A stretch of 64,000 bases of DNA, from the NCBI RefSeq assembly GCF_016405905.1, contig NZ_JAEFCB010000025.1, forward strand, positions 1-64,000, in the 5' to 3' direction. Both the position numbers and the translations under genes were made by a program. The DNA is from Variovorax sp. IB41. Its GTDB lineage: Bacteria > Pseudomonadota > Gammaproteobacteria > Burkholderiales > Burkholderiaceae_C. Within the stretch, counting starts at the first letter, position 1. Each line of letters begins with the position of its first letter. The notes under the pieces are model-generated. The model saw nothing but the letters and a program-made list of their open reading frames with translations. It was not told where the DNA came from and did not search any database. Shown one piece after another: positions 1 through 8,902 of this stretch.

Positions 1-876
1 CTCGATCAGCTCCACGCGGCCCAGCACGTCCGACACCGGCGCGCCCTGCTTCGGGTGCACGCGCAGGCCCTCGGGGCGCACGCCGAGGAAGCCGTCGTTC
101 GGGAGGCGCCCGCCGGTGGCCGCAGAGAAACTCGGAATGGCAGTTGCCGACACCATGTTCATCGACGGCATGCCGATGAACTGCGCGACGAACTGGTTGG
201 CCGGGCGGTCGTACAGCTCCAGGGGCGTGCCGACCTGCTCGATGAGCCCGTCTTTCAGCACCACCACGCGGTCGGCCAGCGTCATGGCCTCGACCTGGTC
301 GTGCGTCACGTAGATCGTGGTCGCGCCGAGCGCGCGGTGCAGCTTGTGGATTTCCACGCGCGTGTTGCCGCGCAGCGCCGCATCGAGGTTCGACAGCGGC
401 TCGTCGAAGAGAAACACCTTCGGCGCGCGCACGATCGCGCGGCCAATGGCCACGCGCTGGCGCTGGCCGCCCGAGAGGTCCTTGGGCGTGCGGTCCAGGT
501 ACTGCGTGAGGTTCAGCGTCTTGGCCGCGTACTCGACCTTGGTCCTGATCTCGTCCTTGGCCACGCCCGCGAGCTTGAGCGCGAAGGACATGTTGTCGTA
601 CACGCTCATGTGCGGATAGAGCGCGTAGCTCTGGAACACCATCGCGAGGTCCCGCTTGCCCGAGGGCGCCCAGGTGATGTCCTTGCCGTCGAGCATCAGG
701 TTGCCGCTGGTGATCGGCTCCAGGCCCGCGATCAGCCGCAGCAGCGTCGACTTGCCGCAGCCCGAAGGCCCGACGAAGACGATGAATTCGCCCTTCTGGA
801 TTTCGAGATCGACGCCCTTGATGATGTTGACGTCACCAAAGCTCTTCTTGATGTTCTTGAGTTCGAGGTAGGCCAT
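1..876 (-). CDS. Polyol/sugar ABC transporter ATP-binding protein (3' end outside window)
   Basis: Cytoplasmic ATPase that would energise the import system encoded just upstream on the same strand. The 292 codons inside the window begin at the ATG complementary to 874-876 and run off the left edge, so the C-terminus is missing. Seen directly: Walker A GPSGCGKST (residues 36-44), Q-loop at about Q82, signature LSGGQRQR (134-141), Walker B FLFDEP (155-160), the H-loop THDQ, and the start of the C-terminal regulatory (TOBE-like) region. This is the MalK/UgpC/SmoK subfamily that serves sugar and polyol importers. It lies 18 bp after the second permease gene. The exact substrate cannot be read from this subunit; the polyol assignment comes from the binding protein. 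Confidence 0.93.
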   Translation of the reverse strand, partial: MAYLELKNIKKSFGDVNIIKGVDLEIQKGEFIVFVGPSGCGKSTLLRLIAGLEPITSGNLMLDGKDITWAPSGKRDLAMVFQSYALYPHMSVYDNMSFALKLAGVAKDEIRTKVEYAAKTLNLTQYLDRTPKDLSGGQRQRVAIGRAIVRAPKVFLFDEPLSNLDAALRGNTRVEIHKLHRALGATTIYVTHDQVEAMTLADRVVVLKDGLIEQVGTPLELYDRPANQFVAQFIGMPSMNMVSATAIPSFSAATGGRLPNDGFLGVRPEGLRVHPKQGAPVSDVLGRVELIE

Positions 877-894
877 GAGATGTCTCCCTTTTCT

Positions 895-1719
895 TTACTT
901 GACGGCGCCGAAGGTCAGGCCTTGCACCAACTGCTTTTGGCTGAACCAGCCGAACACGACGATGGGCGCGATGGCCATGAGCGACGCGGCCGACAACTTG
1001 GCCCAGAACAGGCCCTCGGGGCTGGAGTACGAGGCGATCAGCGTCGCCAGCGTGCCGGCCTTGGCGGAGGTGAGGTTCAACGCCCAGAAGGCCTCGTTCC
1101 AGCTCAGCACCAGGCACAGGAGCCCGGTCGATGCGAGGCCGCCGACCGACAGCGGCATCACGACATGGCGGAACTCGGTCCACAGGCTCGCGCCGTCCAT
1201 GCGCGCGGCCTCCAGGATCTCGTTCGGGATGTCCTTGTAGGCGCTGTAGAGCATCCACACCATGATCGGCAGGTTCGACAGCGTGAACACGACGGTGAGC
1301 GCGGTGAGCGAATCCAGCATGCCCGCGGTCTGCGCGAGCACGTAGATCGGCACCAGCGCGCCGACGGCCGGCATCATCTTGGTGGAGAGCATCCACATGA
1401 GGATGTCGCGCGTCTTCTTCGTGCGGAAGAACGCCATCGAGTACGCCGCGGGCGCCGCGATCAGCAGGCCCAGGATCGTCGAACCCAGGCTGGTGATGAG
1501 CGAGTTGCGCGCGTACAGCAGGTAGTCGCTGCGGCGCTGCACTTCGCCGAAGTTGTCCAGCGTGGGCTCGAAGATGAAAAGCGGCGGCACGTGGATCGCC
1601 TGCAACTCCGTCTTGAAGGCCGTGAGGAACAGCCAGCCGAGCGGGAAGAACAGGAGCAGCGCCACGGCCCACGCACCGACGGTGCGCAGCAGCTGGGGAA
1701 GGAAGTTGCTGGGTTGCAT
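895..1719 (-). CDS. Polyol/sugar ABC transporter permease (SmoG/MalG-like)
   Basis: Inner-membrane permease of about 274 residues with an N-terminal membrane segment (AWAVALLLFFPLGWLFLTAF) and a MalG-type arrangement of six segments. The cytoplasmic EAA loop, which docks onto the ATPase, reads EILEAARMDGASLWTEF. I chose the ATG complementary to 1717-1719 (protein begins MQPSNFLPQ). An in-frame extension reaching 1806 would overlap the preceding permease gene and looks like shadow sequence. The gene sits 10 bp after permease 1 and 18 bp before the ATPase gene, so binding protein, two permeases and ATPase form one operon. Confidence 0.93.
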   Translation of the reverse strand: MQPSNFLPQLLRTVGAWAVALLLFFPLGWLFLTAFKTELQAIHVPPLFIFEPTLDNFGEVQRRSDYLLYARNSLITSLGSTILGLLIAAPAAYSMAFFRTKKTRDILMWMLSTKMMPAVGALVPIYVLAQTAGMLDSLTALTVVFTLSNLPIMVWMLYSAYKDIPNEILEAARMDGASLWTEFRHVVMPLSVGGLASTGLLCLVLSWNEAFWALNLTSAKAGTLATLIASYSSPEGLFWAKLSAASLMAIAPIVVFGWFSQKQLVQGLTFGAVK

Positions 1720-1729
1720 GGTCGTTCCT

Positions 1730-2587
1730 TCAGTCGAGGTTCTTGCCGATGATGCGGATGAGGAACACCGCGACGATGTTCGCGAGCACCACCGCGAAGA
1801 GCGCACCGGCGGAGGCCACGCCCACGTCGAAATTCATCAGCGACTGCTTGAAGATCAGGTAGGTCATGTTCGTGCTCTCGTTGCCCGGGCCGCCATTGGT
1901 GGTGATGGCGATCTCGGCGAACACGCTGAGCAGGAAGATCATCTCGATCATGATCACCACGGCCATCGGGCGGCCCAGGTGCGGAATGGTGAGATAGAAA
2001 AAGCGCTGGAACGAGCTCGCGCCGTCCATGCGCGCGGCCTCCATCTGCTCGCGGTCCAGCGACTGCAGCGAGGTGATGAAGATGAGGCACGCGAAGGGCA
2101 GCCACTGCCAGGCCACCATGATGATCACCGAGAGCAGCGGCACGTCGGTGAGCCAGTCCACAGGCTGCGCGCCGAAAAAGCGCCACACGTCGGCGAGCAC
2201 GCCGTAGATGGGGTTCATCATCATGTGCTTCCACAGCAGCGCGTTGACCGCCGGCATGACGAAGAACGGAGAGATGAGCAGCACCCGCACGATGCCGCGG
2301 CCCGGGAAGGGCTCGTTCACCAGGAGCGCGAGCAGCACGCCGAACACCACGGTGATGACGATCACGCTGCCGATGAGCAGCAGCGTGTTCCACGTCGCGG
2401 GCCAGAAGTCGGGGTCGGTGACGAAGTAGTGAAAGTTCTCGATGCCCGCGAACGTGCGTTCGCCGGGCTGCATGAGGTTGTAGTTCACGAAGGAGAAGTA
2501 CAACGTCATCAACAGCGGCACGATCATCCAGAGGAAGAGCGTGAGCACGGCGGGCGCCATGAGGGCCCGGGGCAGGAGTCTTTTCAT
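1730..2587 (-). CDS. Polyol/sugar ABC transporter permease (SmoF/MalF-like)
   Basis: Inner-membrane permease, 285 residues, starting MKRLLPRALMAPAV. The first hydrophobic segment follows at once, then a periplasmic stretch, and the EAA loop (QMEAARMDGASSFQRFF) lies near residue 185. It pairs with the neighbouring permease to form the heterodimeric channel of a carbohydrate importer of the MalFG class. It follows the binding-protein gene after a 142 bp gap that carries a palindromic repeat; such gaps often let the binding protein be made in excess of the membrane subunits. Family assignment is secure, substrate is not. Confidence 0.93.
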   Translation of the reverse strand: MKRLLPRALMAPAVLTLFLWMIVPLLMTLYFSFVNYNLMQPGERTFAGIENFHYFVTDPDFWPATWNTLLLIGSVIVITVVFGVLLALLVNEPFPGRGIVRVLLISPFFVMPAVNALLWKHMMMNPIYGVLADVWRFFGAQPVDWLTDVPLLSVIIMVAWQWLPFACLIFITSLQSLDREQMEAARMDGASSFQRFFYLTIPHLGRPMAVVIMIEMIFLLSVFAEIAITTNGGPGNESTNMTYLIFKQSLMNFDVGVASAGALFAVVLANIVAVFLIRIIGKNLD

Positions 2588-2617
2588 TGTGTGTTCCTCA
2601 CTGGCTGCTGGCTGCTG

Positions 2618-2720
2618 CCCCCTCTCCCGTGCGCGGGAGAGGGTTGGGGTGAGGGCGTGCAGCGCTTCCCATGGGCACGCCGCCCCCTCACCCTGGCCCT
2701 CTCCCCGCGGGGGAGAGGGA
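2618..2720. repeat. REP/BIME-like pair of palindromes between binding-protein and permease genes
   Basis: Two GC-rich palindromes face each other here: CTCTCCCGTGCGCGGGAGAG at about 2622-2641, and a related CTCTCCCCGCGGGGGAGAG at about 2699-2717. They are linked by inverted GGGTGAGGG/CCCTCACCC blocks. This head-to-head arrangement is typical of REP/BIME elements dispersed in proteobacterial genomes. Inside an operon, after the binding-protein stop codon, it could stabilise the upstream mRNA or act as a partial terminator. The copy number in the genome is unknown from this window. Confidence 0.8.
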
Positions 2721-2729
2721 AACAGGCGC

Positions 2730-4040
2730 TTACTTGTACTGGCCCGACTTCTTGATCTCGCGCTCGGCCAAGGTCTGCGAGGTCTTGAGCGCCTGGTCGA
2801 CCGTGACCTTGCCCGAGAGCGCCGCGCTCATCTGCTGGCCCACGCCGGTGCCGATGGCCTGGAACTCGGGAATCGCCGCGTACTGCACGCCGACGTAAGG
2901 CGACTTGGGCAGCGTGCTGTCGCTCAGGTTGGCGCTGTCGATGGCCTTCTTCTCGGCCGCCGCGAACTTGGCCACCTTCTGGAACTCGGGGTTCGCATAG
3001 GTCGACTTGCGCGTGCCGGTGGGCACCGAGCCCCAGCCGCTTTCCTTGGCCACCAGGTTGACGTACTCCTTGGAGGTCGCCCACTTCACGAAGGTCTGCG
3101 CAGCGGCGCCCTTGGTCGAGCTGGCGGGAATCGCCAGGTTCCAGGTCCACAGCCAGTTGGCGCCCTTGGGCGTCACGGCCACGGGTGCCTGCGCGAACGC
3201 GACCTTGTCGGCCACCTTCGATTGCTTCGGATCGCTGATGAAGGATGCCGCGATGGTCGCGTCCACCCACATGCCGCACTTGCCTTCGTTGAAGAGGGCC
3301 AGGTTCTCGTTGAAGCTGTTGGCCGAGGCGCCCGGCGGGCCGTAGGCCTTCATGAGGTCCACGTAGAAGGTGATCGCATCCTTCCAGGGCTTGGTGTCGA
3401 TCTGCGGCTTCCATTGCATGTCGAACCACTGGCCGCCGTTGGTGTTGACCAGCGTCGTGAGGAAGGCCATGTTGTCGCCCCAGCCCGGCTTGCCGCGCAG
3501 GCACATGCCGTACACGCCCGCCTTCGGGTCATGGATCTTGCCGGCCAGCTCCTTCACCTGCGCCCAGGTGGGCTGCTCGGGCATCTTGAAGCCCACCTTG
3601 TCGGCCAGGTCCTTGCGGTACATGAGCATCGAGCTCTCGCCGTAGAAGGGCGCCGCGTAGAGCTTGCCTTCGTACGAGAGGCCCGCGCGAATGGCGGGCA
3701 GCAGGTCGTCCGCGTCATAGGCGGCGTCGGTGGCGATGGGCTGCAGCCAGCCCTTCTTCGACCAGATCGGCGCTTCGTACAGGCCGATGGTCATCACGTC
3801 GAACTGGCCGCCCTTGGTGGCGATGTCGGTGGTCACGCGCTGGCGCAGCGTGCCCTCTTCCAGCGTGACCCACTTGAGCTTGATGTCGGGGTTGGCTTTC
3901 TCGAAGAAGGGGGTGAGCTTCTGCATCTCGATCATGTGGCCGTTGTTCACGGTCGCGATCACGAGTTCGGTGGCGGCCTGGGACACGAGCCCCGTGCCGA
4001 GGAGTGCGAGGACGAGGCCCGCTTTCAGAAAACGCTTCAT
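2730..4040 (-). CDS. Polyol/sugar ABC transporter periplasmic substrate-binding protein
   Basis: Periplasmic solute-binding protein of 436 residues. A Sec signal peptide (MKRFLKAGLVLALLGTGLVS, cleavage probably after SQA) is followed by a mature start ATELVIATVNNGHMIEMQKL and the block LEEGTLRQRVTTDIATKGGQ. From memory these blocks resemble SmoE/MtlE-type mannitol/sorbitol-binding proteins more than maltose- or glycerol-phosphate-binding ones. It is the first gene of the operon binding protein - permease - permease - ATPase. The 189 bp upstream, reaching the end of the LysR gene, carries the promoter region; I could not define a clear -35/-10 pair there. Confidence 0.92.
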   Translation of the reverse strand: MKRFLKAGLVLALLGTGLVSQAATELVIATVNNGHMIEMQKLTPFFEKANPDIKLKWVTLEEGTLRQRVTTDIATKGGQFDVMTIGLYEAPIWSKKGWLQPIATDAAYDADDLLPAIRAGLSYEGKLYAAPFYGESSMLMYRKDLADKVGFKMPEQPTWAQVKELAGKIHDPKAGVYGMCLRGKPGWGDNMAFLTTLVNTNGGQWFDMQWKPQIDTKPWKDAITFYVDLMKAYGPPGASANSFNENLALFNEGKCGMWVDATIAASFISDPKQSKVADKVAFAQAPVAVTPKGANWLWTWNLAIPASSTKGAAAQTFVKWATSKEYVNLVAKESGWGSVPTGTRKSTYANPEFQKVAKFAAAEKKAIDSANLSDSTLPKSPYVGVQYAAIPEFQAIGTGVGQQMSAALSGKVTVDQALKTSQTLAEREIKKSGQYK

Positions 4041-4229
4041 GTTGTCTCCTAGAGGTGAGCGACGCCCTCCTGTTGTCGGGTCGCCGTGGGGGGATTCTGG
4101 AGAAACTCAGTTGCGGCTTTGGTACTTCGTCGGTTACCTCCAGTACTTTCATGCACTGGTTGGCTAGTGAATTCCCTAATTGGTGCAACACAGCATGGAA
4201 AACCGCAAGCCAAAGGCCTCAGGCGAACT

Positions 4230-5174
4230 TCAGGTACCGCCGCCCAGCAGCTGGCGCCGGAACTGCGCGGCCGCCGGCGAGAGCGCGCGGTCCTCGCGGG
4301 TGATGAGGCAGATGGGCGGCACGCGCACCGGCAGCTCCACCGGCACGGTGCGCAGCACGCCCAGCCGGGCGTAGTGACTGGCTTGCGAGGCCGGCATCAC
4401 GGCCGCCATGTCGGAGTTCTCCAGCAGCGCCGTGATGGCGATCGGCGATGCCGTTTCGATGATGTCCAGCCGCGCCTGGATGCCCGCCTCCCGCATCGCC
4501 GCCTCGAAGCGCCCGCGCTGCGGCGAGCCCGGCGGCTGCAGCACCCACGACCAGCCCGCCATCTCGGCCAGCGTGACGGCGCTCGCGCGCTCGAGCACCG
4601 GGTGCGCCGCGCGCACCACCACCACCTGCGACTCGCCCAAGAGCGGCACGCTCGCGTACTTCGCCTCGTCGTGGCCGTCGGTGAGCCGGCCCAGCACGAG
4701 ATCGACATCGCCCTGCTCCAGCTGCGCCTGCATCACGTCGCTGGTCTCGACCACCACCGAGACAGCCACCTGCGGATGACGCCGGTGGTACTCCACCAGC
4801 GCCGGCGCCAGCAGCTCGGGCACGGCACCCGGCACGCTGCCCACGCGCAGCGCGCCGCTCAGGCCCGAGCGCAGCGCGAGCATTTCCTCGCGGGCGGTGC
4901 CGAAGTCGCTGAGCACGCGGCGGGCGTAGCGGATGAGGATCTCGCCGTAGGGCGTGGGCTCCATGCCGCGCGCGAGGCGCTCGAAGAGCTTTTCGCCGAG
5001 CGACTCTTCCAGCTGCTGCAGCAGCTTGGTGGCCGCGGGCTGGCTGATGTTCATGGCTTCGGCCGCGCGCCCGAGGTGGCGGTGGGCGTCGAGCCGGGCC
5101 AGCAGCAGCAACTGGCGCGGCCGCACGAGGAGCATCAGAGAGGCATCGGTCAGGCCCGGGGTTGCATCGGTCAT
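4230..5174 (-). CDS. LysR-family transcriptional regulator
   Basis: DNA-binding regulator of 314 residues. The N-terminal winged helix-turn-helix lies at about residues 20-80 (LGRAAEAMNISQPAATKLLQ is the recognition region) and is followed by a substrate-binding-like effector domain. The start chosen is the ATG complementary to 5172-5174 (MTDATPGLTDA); a longer in-frame reading would run through the divergent promoter and into the next gene. It is transcribed away from the Bug binding-protein gene, with a 92 bp shared region carrying an inverted repeat. It probably controls that gene and the PdxA2-type gene behind it in response to a carboxylate or related ligand. The ligand is unknown. Confidence 0.92.
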   Translation of the reverse strand: MTDATPGLTDASLMLLVRPRQLLLLARLDAHRHLGRAAEAMNISQPAATKLLQQLEESLGEKLFERLARGMEPTPYGEILIRYARRVLSDFGTAREEMLALRSGLSGALRVGSVPGAVPELLAPALVEYHRRHPQVAVSVVVETSDVMQAQLEQGDVDLVLGRLTDGHDEAKYASVPLLGESQVVVVRAAHPVLERASAVTLAEMAGWSWVLQPPGSPQRGRFEAAMREAGIQARLDIIETASPIAITALLENSDMAAVMPASQASHYARLGVLRTVPVELPVRVPPICLITREDRALSPAAAQFRRQLLGGGT

Positions 5175-5188
5175 GCACAAAAGTATAT

Positions 5189-5231
5189 GGAGCTTCGGGC
5201 TTTTACGATTGGATTGCGAGGGTGAAGCTCC
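5189..5231. promoter_or_regulatory. Inverted repeat in LysR/Bug divergent promoter region
   Basis: GGAGCTTC (5189-5196) and GAAGCTCC (5224-5231) form a perfect 8-bp dyad with a 27-bp spacer, midway between divergent start codons. LysR-type regulators usually bind dyads in such positions, so this is a candidate operator. It is not the canonical short T-N11-A form, so the assignment is tentative. Confidence 0.4.
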
Positions 5232-5266
5232 GTAGGCTCGGGCCAAACAGAACAGGAGACAACCCG

Positions 5267-6241
5267 ATGAGCCTTTCTTCCCTGGCCCGCGCGGCCGGCA
5301 TCGCCGCATTGGCGCTGGCCGCAACGGCAGCCGGCGCCCAGCCCAGCTATCCCGACAAGCCCCTGCGCATCATGGTGGGCGCTTCGCCCGGCGGCGGCAC
5401 CGACATCCTCGCGCGCGTGCTGGCCGACAAGTTCGCGCCGGTCTTGAAGCAGCCCGTGACGGTGGAGAACCGCCCCGGCGCCTCCAACACCATCGCCGGC
5501 GAACTCACCGCGCGCGCGCCGGCCGACGGCGCCACGCTGCTCCTGGCCACCAACACCGCGCAGGCGGTGGCGCCGCACATCCTCAAGCTCAAGTACGACC
5601 CGCTGAAGGACCTCGTGCCCATCGGCCTCGTGGCCGTGATGCCCAATGTGCTGGTGGTGTCGGCCAGCTCGCCCTACAAATCGGTGAAGGACCTCGTGGC
5701 CGCCATGGCCGCCAAGCCCGGCGGCTTCAAGTACGCGTCGTCCGGCATCGGCAGCACGCAGCACGTGGGCGGCGAGGCCTTCAACCTGGCCACCGGCATG
5801 AAGTCGATCCACGTGCCCTACAAGGGCAGCTCGCAGGCGCACATCGACATCATCTCGGGCGAGGTCGACATGATGTTCGACAGCACCTCCTCGGCCATGG
5901 GCCAGATCAAGGCCGGCAAGTTCCGCGCGCTGGCCGTGAGCGCGCCGCAGCGCTCGCCCGAGCTGCCCGACGTGCCCACGCTCGCCGAGCAAGGGATCAA
6001 GGGCGCCGACGTGTCCACCTGGTACGGCCTCTACGTGACGGCCGGAACGCCCCGCCCCGCGGTCGACAAGCTCAACGCCGAGCTCGTGCGAACGCTCAAG
6101 CTGGCCGACGTGCAGGCGCGCATCAAGGCGCTGGGCGGCGAGACCGGCACGCTCACCGGCGAGCCCTTCGCGGCGATGAACAGGCAGGAGTTCGACCACT
6201 ACGGCCAGCTCGTGCGCGACGCCAACATCAAGGCCGAATGA
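5267..6241 (+). CDS. Bug/TctC-family periplasmic solute-binding protein
   Basis: Periplasmic binding protein of the tripartite tricarboxylate transporter (Bug) family, 324 residues. The start ATG at 5267 is preceded by ACAGGAGAC, a good ribosome-binding site. A Sec signal peptide ends near AGA^QPSYPDKPLRIMVG, and the mature N-terminus with SPGGGTDILARVLADKF and NRPGASNTIAGE is diagnostic of the family. No TctA or TctB membrane component lies nearby, which is common: Burkholderiales encode many orphan Bug proteins. It is followed 37 bp later by a PdxA2-like gene, suggesting uptake or sensing of a four-carbon hydroxy-acid. The ligand is inferred, not shown. Confidence 0.93.
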   Translation: MSLSSLARAAGIAALALAATAAGAQPSYPDKPLRIMVGASPGGGTDILARVLADKFAPVLKQPVTVENRPGASNTIAGELTARAPADGATLLLATNTAQAVAPHILKLKYDPLKDLVPIGLVAVMPNVLVVSASSPYKSVKDLVAAMAAKPGGFKYASSGIGSTQHVGGEAFNLATGMKSIHVPYKGSSQAHIDIISGEVDMMFDSTSSAMGQIKAGKFRALAVSAPQRSPELPDVPTLAEQGIKGADVSTWYGLYVTAGTPRPAVDKLNAELVRTLKLADVQARIKALGGETGTLTGEPFAAMNRQEFDHYGQLVRDANIKAE

Positions 6242-6278
6242 GGCCGCCCTCCATCTCACTCACTTGAACCTCCCGACC

Positions 6279-7343
6279 ATGTCCACTTCATCGAAAACCC
6301 CGCGCGTGATCTCCGCCAAGCCCCGCATCGTCGTGCTGCTGGGCGACCCCAGCGGCGTCGGCCCCGAGATGGCCGTGAAGCTGCTCGCGCGCCAGCGCAA
6401 CCTGGACGCCGCGCGCGTGCTGCTGATCGCCGACCCGGTCGTGCTGGCCGAGGGCGAACGCGTGGCCGGCGTGAAGCTCGATGCGCTGCAGGTCGAGGGC
6501 CTGAACGACCTGCGCTTCGAGGACGGGCGGCTGAGCCTGTACCTGCGCGACTGGATGGAGGGCGAGGCGCCGGTGCTCGGCGAATCGAACGAGCGCTCGG
6601 GCCGGGCCTCGTTCGAGGCGCTCGAGTACGCGACGGTCACAGTGCGGCGCGGGCAGGCCGACGCGATCGTCTTCGCGCCGCTCAACAAGCATTCGCTGCG
6701 CCTGGGCGGCCTCACGCACGAGGACGAGCTGCGCTACATGCAGGAGCGCTTCGCGGTCGCGGGCTTCGTCTGCGAGTTCAACCTGACCGGATCGCTCTGG
6801 ACCTCGCGCGTCACCTCGCACATTCCGCTCAAAGACGTGGCGAGCCACATCACGGTCGAGGGCGTGGGCGACGCGGTGAAGATCATCGCGCAGGCGCTGC
6901 GCCGCGCGGGCGTGGCGCAGCCGCGCATCGCGGTGACGGGGCTCAACCCGCACGCGGGCGACGGCGGCTCCATCGGCATGGAAGAGATCGAGATCATCGC
7001 GCCGGCCATCGCGCAGCTGCGCGCCGAAGGCTACGACGCGCGCGGCCCGTTCTCGCCCGACACGGTGTTCATCGGCGCGCGCCGCGGCGACGTGGATGCG
7101 GTGGTCTCGATGTACCACGACCAGGGCCAGATCGCGATGAAGCTCATGGGCTTCGAGCAGGGCGTGACGCTGCACGGCGGGCTGCCCGTGCCCGTGGCCA
7201 CATCGGCCAGCGGCAGCGCCTTCGACATTGCCGGCAAGGGCATCGCGCAGATCGAAGGGCTGCAACAAGCATTCGATCTGTGCGTGCGGATGGCGAGCGG
7301 CGGTGCGCCTCTGAAGGTGCCCGCCGAGGCTGCCGCGGCCTGA
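6279..7343 (+). CDS. PdxA2-type 4-phospho-hydroxyacid dehydrogenase (4-hydroxythreonine-4-phosphate dehydrogenase family)
   Basis: NAD-dependent dehydrogenase of the PdxA family, about 354 residues. Visible blocks are GDPSGVGPEMAVKLL near the N-terminus, SHIPLKDVASHI, GLNPHAGDGGSIG, GPFSPDTVFIG and YHDQGQIAMKLMGF; the three metal-binding histidines expected for PdxA are present. The C-terminal TSASGSAFDIAGKG differs from the vitamin-B6 enzyme (TSVDHGTALDLAG type, from memory) and fits the catabolic PdxA2 branch acting on 4-phospho-threonate or erythronate. Its location behind a Bug protein and LysR regulator, away from ksgA, supports a catabolic role. I chose ATG 6279; a TTG at 6264 would add five residues. 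No matching kinase is adjacent. Confidence 0.85.
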   Translation: MSTSSKTPRVISAKPRIVVLLGDPSGVGPEMAVKLLARQRNLDAARVLLIADPVVLAEGERVAGVKLDALQVEGLNDLRFEDGRLSLYLRDWMEGEAPVLGESNERSGRASFEALEYATVTVRRGQADAIVFAPLNKHSLRLGGLTHEDELRYMQERFAVAGFVCEFNLTGSLWTSRVTSHIPLKDVASHITVEGVGDAVKIIAQALRRAGVAQPRIAVTGLNPHAGDGGSIGMEEIEIIAPAIAQLRAEGYDARGPFSPDTVFIGARRGDVDAVVSMYHDQGQIAMKLMGFEQGVTLHGGLPVPVATSASGSAFDIAGKGIAQIEGLQQAFDLCVRMASGGAPLKVPAEAAAA

Positions 7344-7349
7344 GGCCCC

Positions 7350-8900
7350 TTAAGAACTCAGGCGCTTCAGAAGGCCCGCCGTCGAGGCGTCGAGCCCCAT
7401 GATGTCGCCCGAGGCGAGGCGCGGCTCGATGTCCCTGGCCAGCACCTTGCCCAGCTCCACGCCCCACTGGTCGAAGCTGTTGATGCCCCACAGCGCACCG
7501 CTGGTGAACACGCGGTGCTCGTACAGCGCCAAGAAGGCGCCGAGCGATTCAGGCGTGAGCTTCTCGAACACGAAGAAGGTGCTCGGCCGGTTGCCCGGAA
7601 AGTTCTTGTGGCCGCCCTCGTCCAGCTTGCCCACCATCAGCGCCTGCGCCTGCGCGAGCGCGTTGGCCAGGAGCTTGGGGTGGTGGCCTTCGAGGTCGTG
7701 CGCCGCATCGCGCACCGCCACGAATTCGAGCGGGATCACGTCGGTGCCCTGGTGCAGCATCTGGAAGTAGGCGTGCTGGCCGTTGGTACCGGGCTCGCCC
7801 CAGAGCACCGGCGAGGTGCCGAACGCCACGGGCTTGCCGCTCGCATCGACCTGCTTGCCGTTGCTCTCCATCTCCAGCTGCTGCAGGTAGGCCGGCACAC
7901 GCTTCAGGGCGCTGTGGTACGGCGCGATGCTGCGGCTCGTGAACTTGTGGAAGTTGCGGTACCAGACGTCCAGCAGGCCCAGCCGCACCGGCAGGTTCTT
8001 CTCGAGCGGCGCGGTGCGGAAGTGCTCGTCCATCGCATGCGCGCCCGCAAGCAGCCGCCGGAATCCGTCGGCGCCGATCGCCAGCGCGATCGGCAGACCG
8101 ATGGCCGACCACAGCGAATAGCGTCCGCCCACCCAGTCCCAGAAACCGAAGGTGGTGTCGATGCCGAACTTGTTCGCGGCCTCGACATTCGTCGTGAGCG
8201 CGGCAAAGTGGCCGGCGATGTCCGTGCCGCCCGACTGCTCGTACCAGCGCTTGGCCGAGAGCGCGTTGGTCATCGTCTCGGCGGTGGTGAAGGTCTTGGA
8301 AGCGATCAGGAACAGCGTGTGCTCCGGCGCCAGGTCGCGCAGCACGCCCGCCAGTTCATGGCCGTCGACATTCGAGACGAAATGAAAGCGCTTGCCCGGC
8401 GCGGCGAACTCGGCGAGCGCCAGCACCGCCATCTGCGGGCCGAGGTCGGAGCCGCCGATGCCGATGTTGACCACGTCGGTGATCGTGTGGTCGCCGCGCA
8501 CCTTCTCGGCATAGGCCAGCATTGCGTCGAGCGTTTCGTGCACTTCGCGCAGCTTGTCGGCCGTCTTGCCGACCTTCGCATCGGCGGGGGCGCGCAGCAG
8601 CGTGTGCAGCACCGCGCGGTCTTCGGTATTGTTGATGTGCTCGCCCGCGAACATCGCGTCGCGGTGCGCCTCGAGGCCGCACTCGCGGGCCAGCGTGAAC
8701 AGCAGCTCTTCGGTGCGCGCGTCGATCAGGTTCTTGGACAGGTCCGCGAAGACGAAGGGCGCCTCCTGGCTGAAGCGCTCGAAGCGCCCCGCGTCGTCCA
8801 CGAAGGCGTGGCGCACGTCGAACTGGCGGCCCGCCGTCTCGAAGGCGGACTGCAGTTGCGCCCAGGCCGGCGCACGGTCGCAGCGTTGGGTCATTGCCAT
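7350..8900 (-). CDS. pgi: Glucose-6-phosphate isomerase
   Basis: Cytosolic enzyme interconverting glucose-6-phosphate and fructose-6-phosphate, 516 residues. Key blocks: VVNIGIGGSDLGPQMAVLAL (phosphosugar-binding loop), SKTFTTAETMTNA, WVGGRYSLWSAIGLP, and the C-terminal GINSFDQWGVELGK. The start is the ATG complementary to 8898-8900 (MAMTQRCD), only 2 bp beyond the stop codon of tal, so both are translated from one message. It converges with the PdxA2-like gene, leaving just 6 bp between stop codons. Together with tal and the nearby zwf it makes a hexose/pentose-phosphate cluster. Confidence 0.97.
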   Translation of the reverse strand: MAMTQRCDRAPAWAQLQSAFETAGRQFDVRHAFVDDAGRFERFSQEAPFVFADLSKNLIDARTEELLFTLARECGLEAHRDAMFAGEHINNTEDRAVLHTLLRAPADAKVGKTADKLREVHETLDAMLAYAEKVRGDHTITDVVNIGIGGSDLGPQMAVLALAEFAAPGKRFHFVSNVDGHELAGVLRDLAPEHTLFLIASKTFTTAETMTNALSAKRWYEQSGGTDIAGHFAALTTNVEAANKFGIDTTFGFWDWVGGRYSLWSAIGLPIALAIGADGFRRLLAGAHAMDEHFRTAPLEKNLPVRLGLLDVWYRNFHKFTSRSIAPYHSALKRVPAYLQQLEMESNGKQVDASGKPVAFGTSPVLWGEPGTNGQHAYFQMLHQGTDVIPLEFVAVRDAAHDLEGHHPKLLANALAQAQALMVGKLDEGGHKNFPGNRPSTFFVFEKLTPESLGAFLALYEHRVFTSGALWGINSFDQWGVELGKVLARDIEPRLASGDIMGLDASTAGLLKRLSS

Positions 8901-8902
8901 GT

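Noticed and set aside
6279..7343. Housekeeping pdxA for vitamin B6 synthesis
   Set aside because: The C-terminal TSASGSAFDIAGKG block and the LysR/Bug context favour the catabolic PdxA2 branch, so the symbol pdxA was not assigned.
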